A DNA stretch of 43,763 nt. Source: Pseudomonadota bacterium. Its GTDB lineage: Bacteria; Pseudomonadota; Gammaproteobacteria; Burkholderiales; Thiobacillaceae. The stretch lies in contig JAJZPR010000020.1 in the NCBI GenBank assembly GCA_021847835.1, positions 1 to 43,763 on the forward strand, read 5' to 3'. Within the stretch, counting starts at the first letter, position 1; each line of letters begins with the position of its first letter. This document shows positions 20,974 through 30,125 of this stretch, in pieces. Under the pieces are notes generated by a model. That model saw only the letters and a program-made list of their open reading frames with translations, made no database searches and was not told the DNA's origin. Position numbers and translations under genes: made by a program.

Positions 20974-22785
20974 ATGTCTTTCACCGCTCCGCATTCGCTG
21001 CCCGCCTGGCTCAAGCCTTTCACCTCGTTCCTCCTGTGGTGGCCGCGCGTCAACCGCCAAACCGCACGCGCCGACCTCATGGCCGGCCTGACCGGCGCGC
21101 TGGTCGCGCTGCCGCAGGGCGTGGCCTTCGCCACCATCGCCGGCATGCCGCCCGAGTACGGCCTCTACGCAGGCATGATCCCGGCCGTCATCGCCGCGCT
21201 GTTCGGCTCCAGCTGGCACTTGGTCTCCGGCCCCACCACCGCGGCCTCCATCGTGCTGTTCTCGGTGCTGTCGCCGCACGCCGAGCCGGGCAGCGCGCAA
21301 TACGTCAGCCTCGCACTGACGCTCACCTTCATGGTCGGCATCATCCAGATCGCCATGGGCCTGGCCAAGCTGGGCACGCTGGTGAACTTCATTTCACATT
21401 CGGTGGTGACGGGCTTCACCGCCGGCGCAGCCATCCTCATCGCCACCAACCAGGTCAAGCATTTCACCGGCCTCGCGATTCCGCGCGGCGCCTCGTTTGC
21501 CGACACCTGGAGCCTGACCATCACGCATTTCAATGAGGCCGTTCCCGGCGTGCTGATGACCGGGTTGTTCACGCTGCTGCTCGGCATCGCCGTCAAACGC
21601 TGGCTGCCGAAACTGCCCTACATGATCGTCGCCATGCTGGGCGGCGCCGTGTTCGGCTATGCGCTCACGGTATGGAAAGGCATGAGCCTGCCCGTCGTCG
21701 GCGCGCTGCCCGCCAGCCTGCCGCCGCTTTCCGCCCCCAGCCTCGACGCCGAAAGCATGCGCGCCGTGGCCTCGGGCGTGATTGCGGTCACCCTGCTGGC
21801 GCTCACCGAAGCGGTGTCGATCGCGCGCGCGCTGGCGGCGCGCTCCGGCCAGCACGTGGACGGCAACCAGGAATTCGTCGGCCAGGGCATGTCCAACCTC
21901 GCCGGCGCCTTCTTCTCCGGCTATGTCGCCACCGGCTCCTTCAACCGCAGCGGCGTCAACTACGCTGCCGGCGCCAAAACTCCCATCGCAGCCATGCTCG
22001 CCGGCGTGTTCCTGTTGGTGCTGGTGCTGTTCGTCGCCCCCTGGGCGCAATACCTGCCCAACGCCGCCATGGCCGGTATCCTGTTCCTGGTGGCCTGGGG
22101 CCTGATCGACTTCAAGGAAATCGCCCACGTGCTGAAGACCAGCCGCGCTGAAAGCGCCATCATGGTCGCAACCTTCGCGGCCACCCTGTTCCTCACCCTG
22201 GAAGAGGCCATCATCATCGGCGTGCTGCTGTCGCTGGCCATTTATCTCTCGCGTACCTCCAAGCCGCAGGTGCGGGTGCGCGCGCCCAACCCCAACAATG
22301 CCAAGCGCAAGTTCACCGATGCCGACCATGCCTCGCAGTGCCCGCAACTGCGCTTCGTGCGCATCGACGGCTCGCTGTTCTTCGGCGCCACCTCGCACAT
22401 CCGCGAATCGCTGGCCGCTCAGGACCAATGCTCGCCCGGCCAAAAGCACGTGGCGATCATCGCGCACGGCATCAACTTCATCGATCTTGCCGGCGCCGAA
22501 TATCTGGCCGAGGAAGCCGAGCGCCGGCGCAGCGAAGGCGGCGGGCTGTATTTCATCGGCATCAAGGACACGGTGCAGGAACAGCTCGCCGAAAGCGGCG
22601 CGCTGAAAACCATAGGCGGCGCCAACCTGTTCGACTCCAAGACCGAGGCCATCGCCGCCCTCTTCAAGCGTCTCGACCCGGATATCTGCAAGACCTGCAA
22701 TGCCCGCATCTTCCGTGAATGCCGGGGCCAGACCCAGGCGCAGCCAGCGGTGCGCGGACCTTCGCTGCAAATCCAGCATGCCTGA
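20974..22785 (+). CDS. SulP-family anion transporter with STAS domain
   Basis: A 603-residue SulP protein: LVALPQGVAFATIAGMPPEY near residue 45, SGPTTAASIVLFSVL near 87 and GNQEFVGQGMSNLAGAF near 300. A STAS domain follows from about 455 (RFVRIDGSLFFGAT). After it comes a short tail with three cysteines (CKTCNARIFREC), which could bind a metal or sense redox. The ATG at 20974 is preferred over an upstream TTG. The gene overlaps the Usp-like gene, and this transporter/Usp pairing recalls cyanobacterial and marine SulP operons. Bicarbonate or sulfate are both possible. Confidence 0.87.
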   Translation: MSFTAPHSLPAWLKPFTSFLLWWPRVNRQTARADLMAGLTGALVALPQGVAFATIAGMPPEYGLYAGMIPAVIAALFGSSWHLVSGPTTAASIVLFSVLSPHAEPGSAQYVSLALTLTFMVGIIQIAMGLAKLGTLVNFISHSVVTGFTAGAAILIATNQVKHFTGLAIPRGASFADTWSLTITHFNEAVPGVLMTGLFTLLLGIAVKRWLPKLPYMIVAMLGGAVFGYALTVWKGMSLPVVGALPASLPPLSAPSLDAESMRAVASGVIAVTLLALTEAVSIARALAARSGQHVDGNQEFVGQGMSNLAGAFFSGYVATGSFNRSGVNYAAGAKTPIAAMLAGVFLLVLVLFVAPWAQYLPNAAMAGILFLVAWGLIDFKEIAHVLKTSRAESAIMVATFAATLFLTLEEAIIIGVLLSLAIYLSRTSKPQVRVRAPNPNNAKRKFTDADHASQCPQLRFVRIDGSLFFGATSHIRESLAAQDQCSPGQKHVAIIAHGINFIDLAGAEYLAEEAERRRSEGGGLYFIGIKDTVQEQLAESGALKTIGGANLFDSKTEAIAALFKRLDPDICKTCNARIFRECRGQTQAQPAVRGPSLQIQHA

Positions 22786-23251
22786 GGCGCGCCCCTACCG
22801 GCGCGTGCTGGCGCTGATCAACCTCGACGGCAGCGATGAAAGGATCGCGCGCAAGGCGCTGCTGCTCGCGCGTTTGAACCGCGCGCAGTTGATGTTCCTG
22901 CACCTCATCGAGCCGGAGGCTGCGCTCGACGGCGGCTACCCGGCCTCCAGCGCAAAAAGCGATGCGGCCGCGCTCGAAGCGGGCGCCCTGCGCCGGCTCG
23001 ATTTTCTCGCCGCCCAGCTTGGCGCCGGCGAAGCCCAATGCGTCGCCCGCCACGGCCCGGCACGACAGTGTTTCAGGGAGCTGCTGCATGAATGGCAACC
23101 GGGTCTCGTGGTGTCGGCTCAGGAACTCGCATTTCTGCCCGGCGCGCACGACGTGCTGATTCTCGGCCAAAACAAACAGCCGAAGGACGGAAAACCGATC
23201 ACTCGCTTTTTGGGCTGGCTAGGCGCGCAACTCCTGCCTGCCGCCCAGTAA
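22778..23251 (+). CDS. Universal-stress-protein-like protein coupled to SulP
   Basis: A 157-residue alpha/beta protein beginning RPYRRVLALINLDGSDERIA and continuing RAQLMFLHLIEPEAAL, the first part of a Usp fold. It ends with a VLILGQNKQ strand where Usp proteins keep a nucleotide loop (G2xG9xG(S/T)); that glycine-rich loop is degenerate here. The ATG overlaps the SulP stop by eight bases, so the two are co-translated. It may regulate the transporter, as suggested for other SulP-Usp pairs. The family assignment is moderate. Confidence 0.68.
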   Translation: MPEARPYRRVLALINLDGSDERIARKALLLARLNRAQLMFLHLIEPEAALDGGYPASSAKSDAAALEAGALRRLDFLAAQLGAGEAQCVARHGPARQCFRELLHEWQPGLVVSAQELAFLPGAHDVLILGQNKQPKDGKPITRFLGWLGAQLLPAAQ

Positions 23252-23255
23252 CCGA

Positions 23256-23630
23256 TTATTTCCTGTCCGGCTTGCCGCCCGCGGCCTTGTAGCCCTCGAT
23301 GCCGCCTTCGATGTAGCGCGCCTTGATGCCCTCGGCATGCAGGCGGTCGATCACGCTGTTCGACACGCTGCCGCCGCGCACGCAGTAGATCACCACGTCG
23401 TGGGATTTGGGCACGGCGCCGATCCAGGCGTCGATTTTTTCCGGATCCTTCCAGAACGCGCCGGGGACGATTTCGTGCGAGGCCGCGAAATCGGCCGCGC
23501 GCCGCACGTCCAGCACCAGCGCGTGGTCGGGCTTGACCTTGGCGGGATGGATGCTGCGCGGCAGGTCGGGGCACCTGTCGGTGGGGCTGGCGCAGCCACA
23601 GCGCTTGGGGGTCTGATTGGTGTCTTCCAT
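23256..23630 (-). CDS. Single-domain rhodanese with cysteine-rich N-terminus
   Basis: A 124-residue sulfurtransferase. The rhodanese domain has ALVLDVRRAADFAASH and the active loop CVRGGSVSN with the catalytic Cys in VIYCVRGG. The first 25 residues (RCGCASPTDRCPD) carry three cysteines and could bind a metal. It converges on the Usp-like gene with a four-base gap. Sulfane sulfur handling fits a sulfur-oxidising lifestyle, but the physiological donor is unknown. Confidence 0.85.
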   Translation of the reverse strand: MEDTNQTPKRCGCASPTDRCPDLPRSIHPAKVKPDHALVLDVRRAADFAASHEIVPGAFWKDPEKIDAWIGAVPKSHDVVIYCVRGGSVSNSVIDRLHAEGIKARYIEGGIEGYKAAGGKPDRK

Positions 23631-23654
23631 GCTGCCCTCGAATGCAAAAAACCG

Positions 23655-24158
23655 TCAGGCCGTTTTCGCGCGCAGGTAATACACGTAATCCATCTCCGGC
23701 GCGATGCCGTCCATCAGCGTGATCGCAGCGGAAATCTGGCCGCGGTGATGGTTGAAATGGGTAAGCATGTGGGTCAGGATGTCGGACGCCTTCATGCTGC
23801 CCGCCTTGCCGCTGCTGGCGGTGAAGGAAATATCCTGCGCGAACCAGGCTTCATCCTGCTTTGCGAGCCAATCGGCCATGGCGGCGAGTTCCTCGCGCAG
23901 GGCTTTCTTCAGCGCTTCCCAATCCTCTATCTGCACCGTCCTGAAATCCGCCGCGACGGGCGTGCCGGCGAGGCGGCCCATCCACAGGCGGTTGACCAGC
24001 AGCAAGTGATCGACGGTGTGATGGATGCTCCTGAAAAACAGGCCGCAGTCCCGCCGGCGCCGTTCCTCGCCCAGCCTGTCCAGTTCGCGGAACAAGGCCT
24101 CGTTGGCCCAGGCCTGGTAGCGCGCGAGGTCGGCGAAATAGTCGCGCCAGGCGCTCAA
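23655..24158 (-). CDS. DinB-family protein
   Basis: A 167-residue four-helix DinB/YfiT-like protein. It contains the metal-binding histidines typical of the family: His in SIHHTVDHLLLVN near residue 48 and HFNHHRGQI near 140. No ATG is available; a TTG at 24158 overlaps the upstream TlpA-like stop as TTGA and lies eight bases after AAGGAG, which decides the start. Some members are thiol-dependent metal enzymes, but no specific function can be assigned. It is the last gene of a three-gene coupled operon. Confidence 0.82.
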   Translation of the reverse strand: MSAWRDYFADLARYQAWANEALFRELDRLGEERRRRDCGLFFRSIHHTVDHLLLVNRLWMGRLAGTPVAADFRTVQIEDWEALKKALREELAAMADWLAKQDEAWFAQDISFTASSGKAGSMKASDILTHMLTHFNHHRGQISAAITLMDGIAPEMDYVYYLRAKTA

Positions 24159-24652
24159 GTGCGCAACTCCTTGTCGAGCAAGGCCCTGAGCTTCACGAAA
24201 TCCAGCTCGCCGATTTTCTTTTCCAGCAGCGTGCCGTCCTTGCCGATCAGGAAGCTGGTGGGCGTGAGCACGACATTGCCGAAGGCCGCCACCGCCTCGC
24301 CCTTCACGTCCAGCACCACGGGGAAAGGCAGTTTCCAATCCTGCACGAACTTGAGCACGTAGTTGGGCGGATCGTAGGGCATGGCCACGGCGATGATCTC
24401 GAAGCCCTTGTCCCTGTACTGCTTGTAAACCTCGACCATGTCGGGCATTTCCTTGACGCAGCCGGGGCAGGAGGTGGCCCAGAAATTGACCAGCACCACC
24501 TTGCCGCGCAGTTCGTCGAGGCTGATTTTTTCGCCCGCAAGCGTGGTGAACTCGGAGCCGGGCGCCTGCGGCTTCTGGATCAGGGTGTAGATCAGCGCGC
24601 CGCCGATGAAGAAGGCAAGCAGGATACCGACGAGAAATTTGGTCTTGGTCAT
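24155..24652 (-). CDS. TlpA/ResA-like membrane-anchored thioredoxin
   Basis: A 165-residue thiol-disulfide oxidoreductase. An N-terminal signal anchor (about 5-24) exports a thioredoxin domain with the redox motif SCPGC in VLVNFWATSCPGC and cis-proline in VLTPTSFLIGKDG. Such proteins keep periplasmic thiols reduced, for example during cytochrome c maturation. The ATG at 24652 overlaps the upstream gene as ATGA, and the stop overlaps the next gene. Confidence 0.9.
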   Translation of the reverse strand: MTKTKFLVGILLAFFIGGALIYTLIQKPQAPGSEFTTLAGEKISLDELRGKVVLVNFWATSCPGCVKEMPDMVEVYKQYRDKGFEIIAVAMPYDPPNYVLKFVQDWKLPFPVVLDVKGEAVAAFGNVVLTPTSFLIGKDGTLLEKKIGELDFVKLRALLDKELRT

Positions 24653-25182
24653 GGGTAGGTACGCATCAGTTTCACGTAATGCTCGGCCGAGTAGTCGAAA
24701 TAGGCAATCTCTTCCGGCCTCAGTTCCCGCACCATCTTCGCCGGCCGGCCCAGATACAGATAGCCCGATTCCAGCACCTTGCCTTCCGGCACCAGCGAAC
24801 CCGCGCCCAGCAGCACGTGTTTCCTGACGACCGCGCGGTCGAGGATGATGGAACCCATGCCGATCAGGCACTCGTCCTCGATGGTGCAGGCGTGCAGGAT
24901 CACGCTGTGGCCCACGGTCACGCGCGCGCCGATGACGAGCGGCCCGCCCAGGGGGTCGGCCGCGGTCTTGTGCGACACGTGCAGCACGGAGTTGTCCTGG
25001 ATGTTGGTGCCGGCGCCGATGCGGATGGAGTTGACATCGCCGCGCACCACCGCCCCCGGCCACACCGAGGCGTTCTCGCCCAGCGTCACCTCGCCGATCA
25101 CCGTGGCGCGCGGATGCACCCAGGCGCCGGCGGCGAGCTCGGGGTGAATGCCGTGATGGGGGCTGACAGAAGCTGAAGCCAT
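24649..25182 (-). CDS. Gamma-carbonic-anhydrase-like hexapeptide protein (YrdA type)
   Basis: A 177-residue left-handed beta-helix protein. Metal ligands His68 (SVLHVSH), His92 and His97 (GHSVILHAC) are present, with RGDV and NIQDN as in YrdA/PaaY. Unlike the enzyme at 16716-17276 it lacks the acidic-loop insertion, so carbonic anhydrase activity is less certain. The ATG at 25182 (MASASVSPHHG) is chosen over an upstream start inside the divergent promoter. It leads a coupled operon with the TlpA-like and DinB genes. Confidence 0.87.
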   Translation of the reverse strand: MASASVSPHHGIHPELAAGAWVHPRATVIGEVTLGENASVWPGAVVRGDVNSIRIGAGTNIQDNSVLHVSHKTAADPLGGPLVIGARVTVGHSVILHACTIEDECLIGMGSIILDRAVVRKHVLLGAGSLVPEGKVLESGYLYLGRPAKMVRELRPEEIAYFDYSAEHYVKLMRTYP

Positions 25183-25195
25183 AAGACCAAAATGG

Positions 25196-25226
25196 TTGAA
25201 ATGCCGGAAGATTGCACAATTATAAT
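25196..25226 (+). promoter_or_regulatory. Possible sigma-70 promoter of prlC
   Basis: TTGAAA (25196-25201) and a perfect TATAAT (25221-25226) separated by 19 bases, ending 45 bases before the prlC start. The spacer is two bases longer than ideal. The stretch is a local AT-rich island between divergent genes. Confidence 0.4.
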
Positions 25227-25271
25227 GACTCCCGGGTCTTCTCCGCGCCACAGTGTCCAAAGGTTTTAACC

Positions 25272-27296
25272 ATGAATCCCCTGCTCGATTTTTCCGGTCT
25301 GCCGCGCTTTGCCGAAATCCGCCCCGAACACGTCACGCCCGCGGTGGATGAACTGCTCGCCAACTGCCGCAAGACGGTCGAGGCCTGCATGGCCGACACC
25401 GGCGAGCCGACCTGGCAGGGTTTCGTGACGCCCATGGAGGACGCCAACGAGCGCCTGTCGCGCGCCTGGGGCCAGGTTTCGCACCTGCACAGCGTGATGG
25501 ACTCGCCCGAACTGCGTGAGGCCTACAACGAGAATCTGCCCAGGATCACCCAGTACTATGCCGAACTGGGCCAGCATGAAGGCCTGTTCAGGAAGTTCAA
25601 GGCGCTGAAGGATTCGCCGGCATTCGCGCCGCTTTCGCCCGCGCAGCAGAAAATCGTCGACAACGAGCTGCGCGATTTCCGCCTGGGCGGCGCCGAACTG
25701 CCCGAAGCCGACAAGCAGCGCTTCATGGAGATTCAGCAACAGCTGGCCGCGCTGTCTGCCAAGTTCGAGGAAAACCTGCTCGACGCAACCAACGCCTTCG
25801 TGCATTACGTGGAGAATCGCGACGAACTCGCCGGCATCCCCGAGGACGTGCTGGAAGCGGCAAGCGCAGCGGCGGAAGCCGACGGCAACATCGGCTGGAA
25901 ATTCACCCTGCACATGCCCTCCTACCTGCCGGCGATGCAGTACGCCGACAACCGCGAACTGCGCGAAACCCTGTACCGCGCCTACGTCACCCGCGCTTCC
26001 GAAATCGGTCCGGAAAAGCTCGACAACACCGCGCTCATCCGCGATATCGTGCGACTGCGGCGCGAGGCAGCCAGGCTTTTGGGTTTCGGCAATTACGCCG
26101 AGGTGTCGCTCGAACCCAAGATGGCGGAAACGCCCGATCAGGTGCTGGCTTTCCTCGACGAGCTCGGCGCCCGTGCCAAGCCCTACGCCGAGCGCGACAT
26201 GCAGGAGCTCTCCGAATTCGCCGCCGGCGAACTGAATCTTCCCGACCTGCAGGCCTGGGACATCGCCTACGCCAGCGAAAAGCTGCGCGCCGCGCGCTAC
26301 AGCTTCTCCGACCACGAGGTGAAGCAGTACTTCACCGAGCCCAACGTGCTGGCCGGCATGTTCAAGGTGGTGGAAACCCTCTACGGCCTGCACATCCGTC
26401 CTGCCAGGGCGCCGGTATGGCACGAGGACGTGAAATTCTTCGAGATTGCCAACCACAGCGGGCAGAAGATCGGCGAGTTCTATCTCGACCTCTACGCCCG
26501 CCCCAGCAAGCGCGGCGGCGCCTGGATGGACGACGCCATCACCCGCCGCAGGAAGGGCGAGGGCATCCAGACCCCGGTGGCCTACCTCAACTGCAATTAC
26601 ACAGCTCCCTTGCCCGGCAAGCCCGCGCTGTTCACCCACGACGAGGTCATCACCCTGTTCCACGAGTTCGGCCACGGCCTGCACCATCTGCTGACGAAAA
26701 TCGAGGACCTCGGCGTGTCCGGCATCAATGGCGTGGAATGGGACGCGGTCGAGCTGCCTTCGCAGTTCATGGAAAACTTCTGCTGGGAATGGGACGTGCT
26801 GCGCCACATGGCGAAGCATGTCGACAGCGGCGAAACGCTGCCGCGCGAACTGTTCGACAGGATGCTGGCGGCGAAGAACTTCCAGGCCGGCATGCAGACC
26901 ATGCGCCAGCTCGAATTCGCCCTGTTCGACATGCACCTGCACTACGACTTCGACCCCGACGGACCCGACACCGCGCTCGACTTGCTGAACCGCATCCGCG
27001 CCCAGGTCGCCGTGGTGATTCCGCCCGACTACAACCGCTTCCCCAACAACTTCTCGCACATCTTCGCCGGCGGCTACGCCGCGGGCTACTACAGCTACAA
27101 GTGGGCGGAAGTGCTGTCGGCCGACGCCTACGCCCTGTTCGAGGAAAACGGCGTGCTGAATCCCGAAGTCGGCCACCGCTTCTGGAGCGAAATCCTCGCC
27201 CAGGGCGGCGCGCGCCCGGCGATCGAGTCGTTCAAGGCCTTCCGCGGGCGCGAGCCGACCATCGACGCCTTGCTGCGCCACAACGGCATGGCCTGA
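25272..27296 (+). CDS. prlC: Oligopeptidase A
   Basis: A 674-residue cytosolic M3-family zinc metallopeptidase that degrades signal peptides and other short peptides. It begins NPLLDFSGLPRFAEIRPEHV, typical of PrlC/OpdA, and carries the zinc motif HEFGH at about residue 465 in LFHEFGHGLHHLL, with the third ligand Glu about 28 residues on. Length matches the family. The ATG at 25272 is preferred over an upstream in-frame start at 25212. It is monocistronic, with a weak hairpin and six T residues after the stop. Confidence 0.95.
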   Translation: MNPLLDFSGLPRFAEIRPEHVTPAVDELLANCRKTVEACMADTGEPTWQGFVTPMEDANERLSRAWGQVSHLHSVMDSPELREAYNENLPRITQYYAELGQHEGLFRKFKALKDSPAFAPLSPAQQKIVDNELRDFRLGGAELPEADKQRFMEIQQQLAALSAKFEENLLDATNAFVHYVENRDELAGIPEDVLEAASAAAEADGNIGWKFTLHMPSYLPAMQYADNRELRETLYRAYVTRASEIGPEKLDNTALIRDIVRLRREAARLLGFGNYAEVSLEPKMAETPDQVLAFLDELGARAKPYAERDMQELSEFAAGELNLPDLQAWDIAYASEKLRAARYSFSDHEVKQYFTEPNVLAGMFKVVETLYGLHIRPARAPVWHEDVKFFEIANHSGQKIGEFYLDLYARPSKRGGAWMDDAITRRRKGEGIQTPVAYLNCNYTAPLPGKPALFTHDEVITLFHEFGHGLHHLLTKIEDLGVSGINGVEWDAVELPSQFMENFCWEWDVLRHMAKHVDSGETLPRELFDRMLAAKNFQAGMQTMRQLEFALFDMHLHYDFDPDGPDTALDLLNRIRAQVAVVIPPDYNRFPNNFSHIFAGGYAAGYYSYKWAEVLSADAYALFEENGVLNPEVGHRFWSEILAQGGARPAIESFKAFRGREPTIDALLRHNGMA

Positions 27297-27320
27297 GCTC
27301 CTTCGCGGGCTGAATTTTTT
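27296..27320 (+). terminator. Weak terminator-like hairpin after prlC
   Basis: AGCTC (27296-27300) pairs with GGGCT (27307-27311, one G-T pair) around a small loop, and six T residues follow at 27315-27320. The stem is only five pairs, so efficiency is doubtful. Confidence 0.4.
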
Positions 27321-27367
27321 CCGGGTTTTGCCGTTAATGGTCCGTTACGACTCATCGCCCGCCAGCC

Positions 27368-27850
27368 ATGAAACGCACACCGCTACTCCTGACCTTGCTG
27401 ATCCTGCCCGCCCTGACCCAGTCCGCATCGGCCGGCACCCTCTACCGCTGGACCGACGCCCAGGGCAAGGTGCATTACAGCGACCAGCCGCCGCCGACAG
27501 CTACCAGGAACGCAACGCAGAAAACCTACAAGGGCGGCGCGACAGACGGTTCCGCCTCCCCCGAGATGCAGCAGGCCAAACTCAAGCATCCCGTCACCCT
27601 CTACACCACCGCCACCTGCGGCGTGCACTGCGAACGCGCCAAGGCCCACCTCGCCCGCCGCGGCATCCCCTACGCGACCAAGGACCCCTCCACCAGCGTG
27701 GACGCCAACGAAGAACTGCGCCAGGGCGACAGCCAGGCCCGGGTGCCGACGCTCATGATCGGCAGCGAAAAGCTGGAAGGCTACGCCGAGGCCGCGTGGG
27801 ATGCGGCGCTGGACAAGGCCGGCTATCCCGCCGCACCGGCGGCCCCCTGA
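27368..27850 (+). CDS. Exported DUF4124-glutaredoxin fusion protein
   Basis: A 160-residue protein with a signal peptide (about 1-22, ending ASAG). A DUF4124 domain follows (LYRWTDAQGKVHYSDQPPP, about 24-45), then a linker and a glutaredoxin-like domain from about 75 with Cys-x3-Cys in TATCGVHCERAK and the VPTLMIGS cis-proline strand. The likely location is periplasmic, where it could act on protein thiols. The C-terminal tail is Ala/Pro-rich. Bases 27851-28068 downstream hold no gene that I can see. Confidence 0.85.
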   Translation: MKRTPLLLTLLILPALTQSASAGTLYRWTDAQGKVHYSDQPPPTATRNATQKTYKGGATDGSASPEMQQAKLKHPVTLYTTATCGVHCERAKAHLARRGIPYATKDPSTSVDANEELRQGDSQARVPTLMIGSEKLEGYAEAAWDAALDKAGYPAAPAAP

Positions 27851-28068
27851 AACAACGAAACCCGGCGGGCACCCGTCCCGCCATCCGCGGCGCCGGGCCC
27901 CTCTGACGCAGAGTCCGGGCAAGCGCTGTTATCATGTCGGCAATGACGGCCCGCCCTTGCGGCGGAGCCTGATCCGGCCGTTGCCCATTCCAGGCAGCCG
28001 ATCAGGCAATTTGTTAAACGCGCAGCCGGCGCCCGCCCGCGCAACCAGCAAGCAAGACGAACCCCCGC

Positions 28069-29169
28069 ATGGACGATCTGGCGCAACAACTCGGACTCCC
28101 CTTCCTCGCACAGCCCTGGCTCCCCCAGGTGTTCGTGGTGTTCATCGTCGTTCTCGTCGCCAATATCGGCGCCTACTACGTTCTGCACCATCTTGAAAAG
28201 CTCACCAGGCGCACCGCCGCCGTCTGGGACGATGCGCTGATCAAGGCCGCGCGCAGGCCGACCACCCTGATCCTGTGGGTGGCCGGCATCGCTTACGCCC
28301 TGCGCATCGTTTATCAGCACAGCGGCGCAGAGGTACCCGGTTCCCTGCTTCCCGCCCGCGATACGCTCTTCATCCTGGCGTTCGCCTGGTTCCTGCTGCG
28401 GCTGATCGGCAACGCCGCGAAAACCGCGCTGGCGCGCAGCGCGGTGTCGGAGACCGCCGTCGACCGCACCACCATCGATGCGCTGTCCAAGCTGGGCCGG
28501 GTCACTGTCGTCATCCTCGCCGCCCTGGCCGTCCTGCAGACCCTGGGCTTCAGCATCGCCGGCGTGCTGACCTTCGGCGGCATCGGCGGCATTGCAGTGG
28601 GCTTCGCCGCCAAGGACATGCTGGCCAATTTCTTCGGCGGGCTGACCATCTATCTCGACCGCCCCTTCGTCGTCGGCGAATGGATACGCTCGCCCGACAA
28701 GGACATCGAGGGCACGGTGGAATACATCGGCTGGCGCCACACGCGCGTGCGCGCATTCAACAAGAATCCGATCTACGTGCCGAATGCGCTGTTCACCACC
28801 ATCGTGGTGGAAAACCCCACGCGCATGACCAACCGCCGCATCAAGGAGACCATCGGCATCCGCTACGCCGACCTCGACAAGATGGCCGCCATCGTCGCCG
28901 ACGTGAAAGCCATGCTGCTGGCCCATCCCGAGATCGACACCAGCGCCACCCTGATCGTCAATTTCAACCAGTTCGGCGCCTCGTCGCTGGATTTCTTCAT
29001 TTACACCTTCACCAAGACCGTTGAATGGGTGCATTACCACGAGGTGAAGCAGGACGTGCTGCTCAAGATCGCCGGGATCATCGAATCGCACGGCGCGGAG
29101 ATCGCCTTCCCCACGCATACCGTGCACATCGAGCCGCCCGAAACAGCAACGAACAAAGACAACGCATGA
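28069..29169 (+). CDS. MscS-family mechanosensitive channel
   Basis: A 366-residue inner-membrane channel with about four to five helices. The pore helix reads [20 protein letters not shown] near residue 165, followed by [20 protein letters not shown], the MscS beta-domain entry, and a cytosolic C-terminal vestibule. It resembles the larger YnaI/YbdG-type paralogues more than classical MscS. It protects against hypo-osmotic shock. The stop overlaps the xthA start as ATGA. No good ribosome-binding site is visible before the ATG. Confidence 0.92.
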   Translation: MDDLAQQLGLPFLAQPWLPQVFVVFIVVLVANIGAYYVLHHLEKLTRRTAAVWDDALIKAARRPTTLILWVAGIAYALRIVYQHSGAEVPGSLLPARDTLFILAFAWFLLRLIGNAAKTALARSAVSETAVDRTTIDALSKLGRVTVVILAALAVLQTLGFSIAGVLTFGGIGGIAVGFAAKDMLANFFGGLTIYLDRPFVVGEWIRSPDKDIEGTVEYIGWRHTRVRAFNKNPIYVPNALFTTIVVENPTRMTNRRIKETIGIRYADLDKMAAIVADVKAMLLAHPEIDTSATLIVNFNQFGASSLDFFIYTFTKTVEWVHYHEVKQDVLLKIAGIIESHGAEIAFPTHTVHIEPPETATNKDNA

Positions 29170-29942
29170 AACTCGCCGCCTGGAACGTCAACTCGCTCAA
29201 GGTCCGGTTGCCCCAGTTACTGGACTTTCTCGCCACGCGCCAGCCGGACGTGGTGTGCCTGCAGGAAACCAAGCTCGAGGACATCAATTTCCCGCGCGCC
29301 GAAATCGAAGCCGCAGGCTATCAGGCGGCCTTTTCGGGCCAAAAGACCTACAACGGCGTGGCCATCCTGTCGAAGGCGCCGCTGGCCGACATCCAGGTCG
29401 GCATTCCCGGCCTGGAGGACGAGCAGAGGCGCGTGCTCGCCGCCACGGTGGGCGGCGTGCGTGCGGTCTGCGTCTACATCCCGAACGGCCAGAGCGTGGA
29501 CTCGGACAAGTACCAGTACAAGCTCAAATGGCTTGACGCGCTGTCTGCCTGGCTCAGGGAAGAACTGAAGCGGCACCCGAAGCTCGCGCTCATGGGCGAC
29601 TACAACATCGCCCCTGAAGACCGCGACGTGCACGATCCCGTGCTGTGGAAGGACCAGGTGCTGTGCTCGGAGCCCGAGCGCGAGGCGTTCCGGAAACTGC
29701 TGGCGCTGGGGCTGAAAGACAGCTTCCGGCTGTTCGAGCAGCCGGAAAAAAGTTTTTCCTGGTGGGACTATCGCATGCTGGGCTTCCGCCGCAACCACGG
29801 CCTCAGGATCGACCACATCCTGCTGTCCGAACCACTCGCCACCGCCTGCACCGAAGCCGCCATAGACCGCGACATGCGCAAGCTGGAACGGCCCTCGGAT
29901 CACGCGCCGGTCATCGCGGCGCTCGACCTGCCAAGAGATTAA
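29166..29942 (+). CDS. xthA: Exodeoxyribonuclease III
   Basis: A 258-residue AP endonuclease and 3'-5' exonuclease of base excision repair. Catalytic landmarks are present: NVNSL near residue 7, QETKLED with the metal-binding Glu, [15 protein letters not shown] and SDHAPV near the end. The ATG at 29166 overlaps the channel gene by four bases and gives the canonical [10 protein letters not shown] start. It is followed by a repeat-rich gap. Confidence 0.95.
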   Translation: MKLAAWNVNSLKVRLPQLLDFLATRQPDVVCLQETKLEDINFPRAEIEAAGYQAAFSGQKTYNGVAILSKAPLADIQVGIPGLEDEQRRVLAATVGGVRAVCVYIPNGQSVDSDKYQYKLKWLDALSAWLREELKRHPKLALMGDYNIAPEDRDVHDPVLWKDQVLCSEPEREAFRKLLALGLKDSFRLFEQPEKSFSWWDYRMLGFRRNHGLRIDHILLSEPLATACTEAAIDRDMRKLERPSDHAPVIAALDLPRD

Positions 29943-30018
29943 CCACGGGGGTACGGGGAAGGCAAATCAAAAGGCAAAAATCAAAAAGCAAAAATGAAAA
30001 CCGAAGGCAGCGAGGGTG

Positions 30019-30095
30019 TTTTGCCTTTTGCCTTTTGCCTTTTGCCTTTTGCCTTTTGCCTTTTGCCTTTTGCCTTTTGCCTTTTGCCTTTTGCC
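30019..30095. repeat. Eleven tandem copies of TTTTGCC
   Basis: Eleven perfect head-to-tail heptamers lie between the convergent xthA and MBL-fold hydrolase genes. On the other side (29961-30000) the sequence has GGCAAA and GGCAAAAA words, the reverse complement of the unit, so the transcript could fold into a long imperfect hairpin. Copy number is probably unstable through slippage. The 29943-30125 gap holds nothing else. Confidence 0.95.
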
Positions 30096-30125
30096 TTTCT
30101 TCTTTCCCCCGTGGTTTAATGATTT

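Noticed and set aside
30019-30095. TTTTGCC array as a CRISPR
   Set aside because: Units are seven bases with no spacers and no cas genes nearby.
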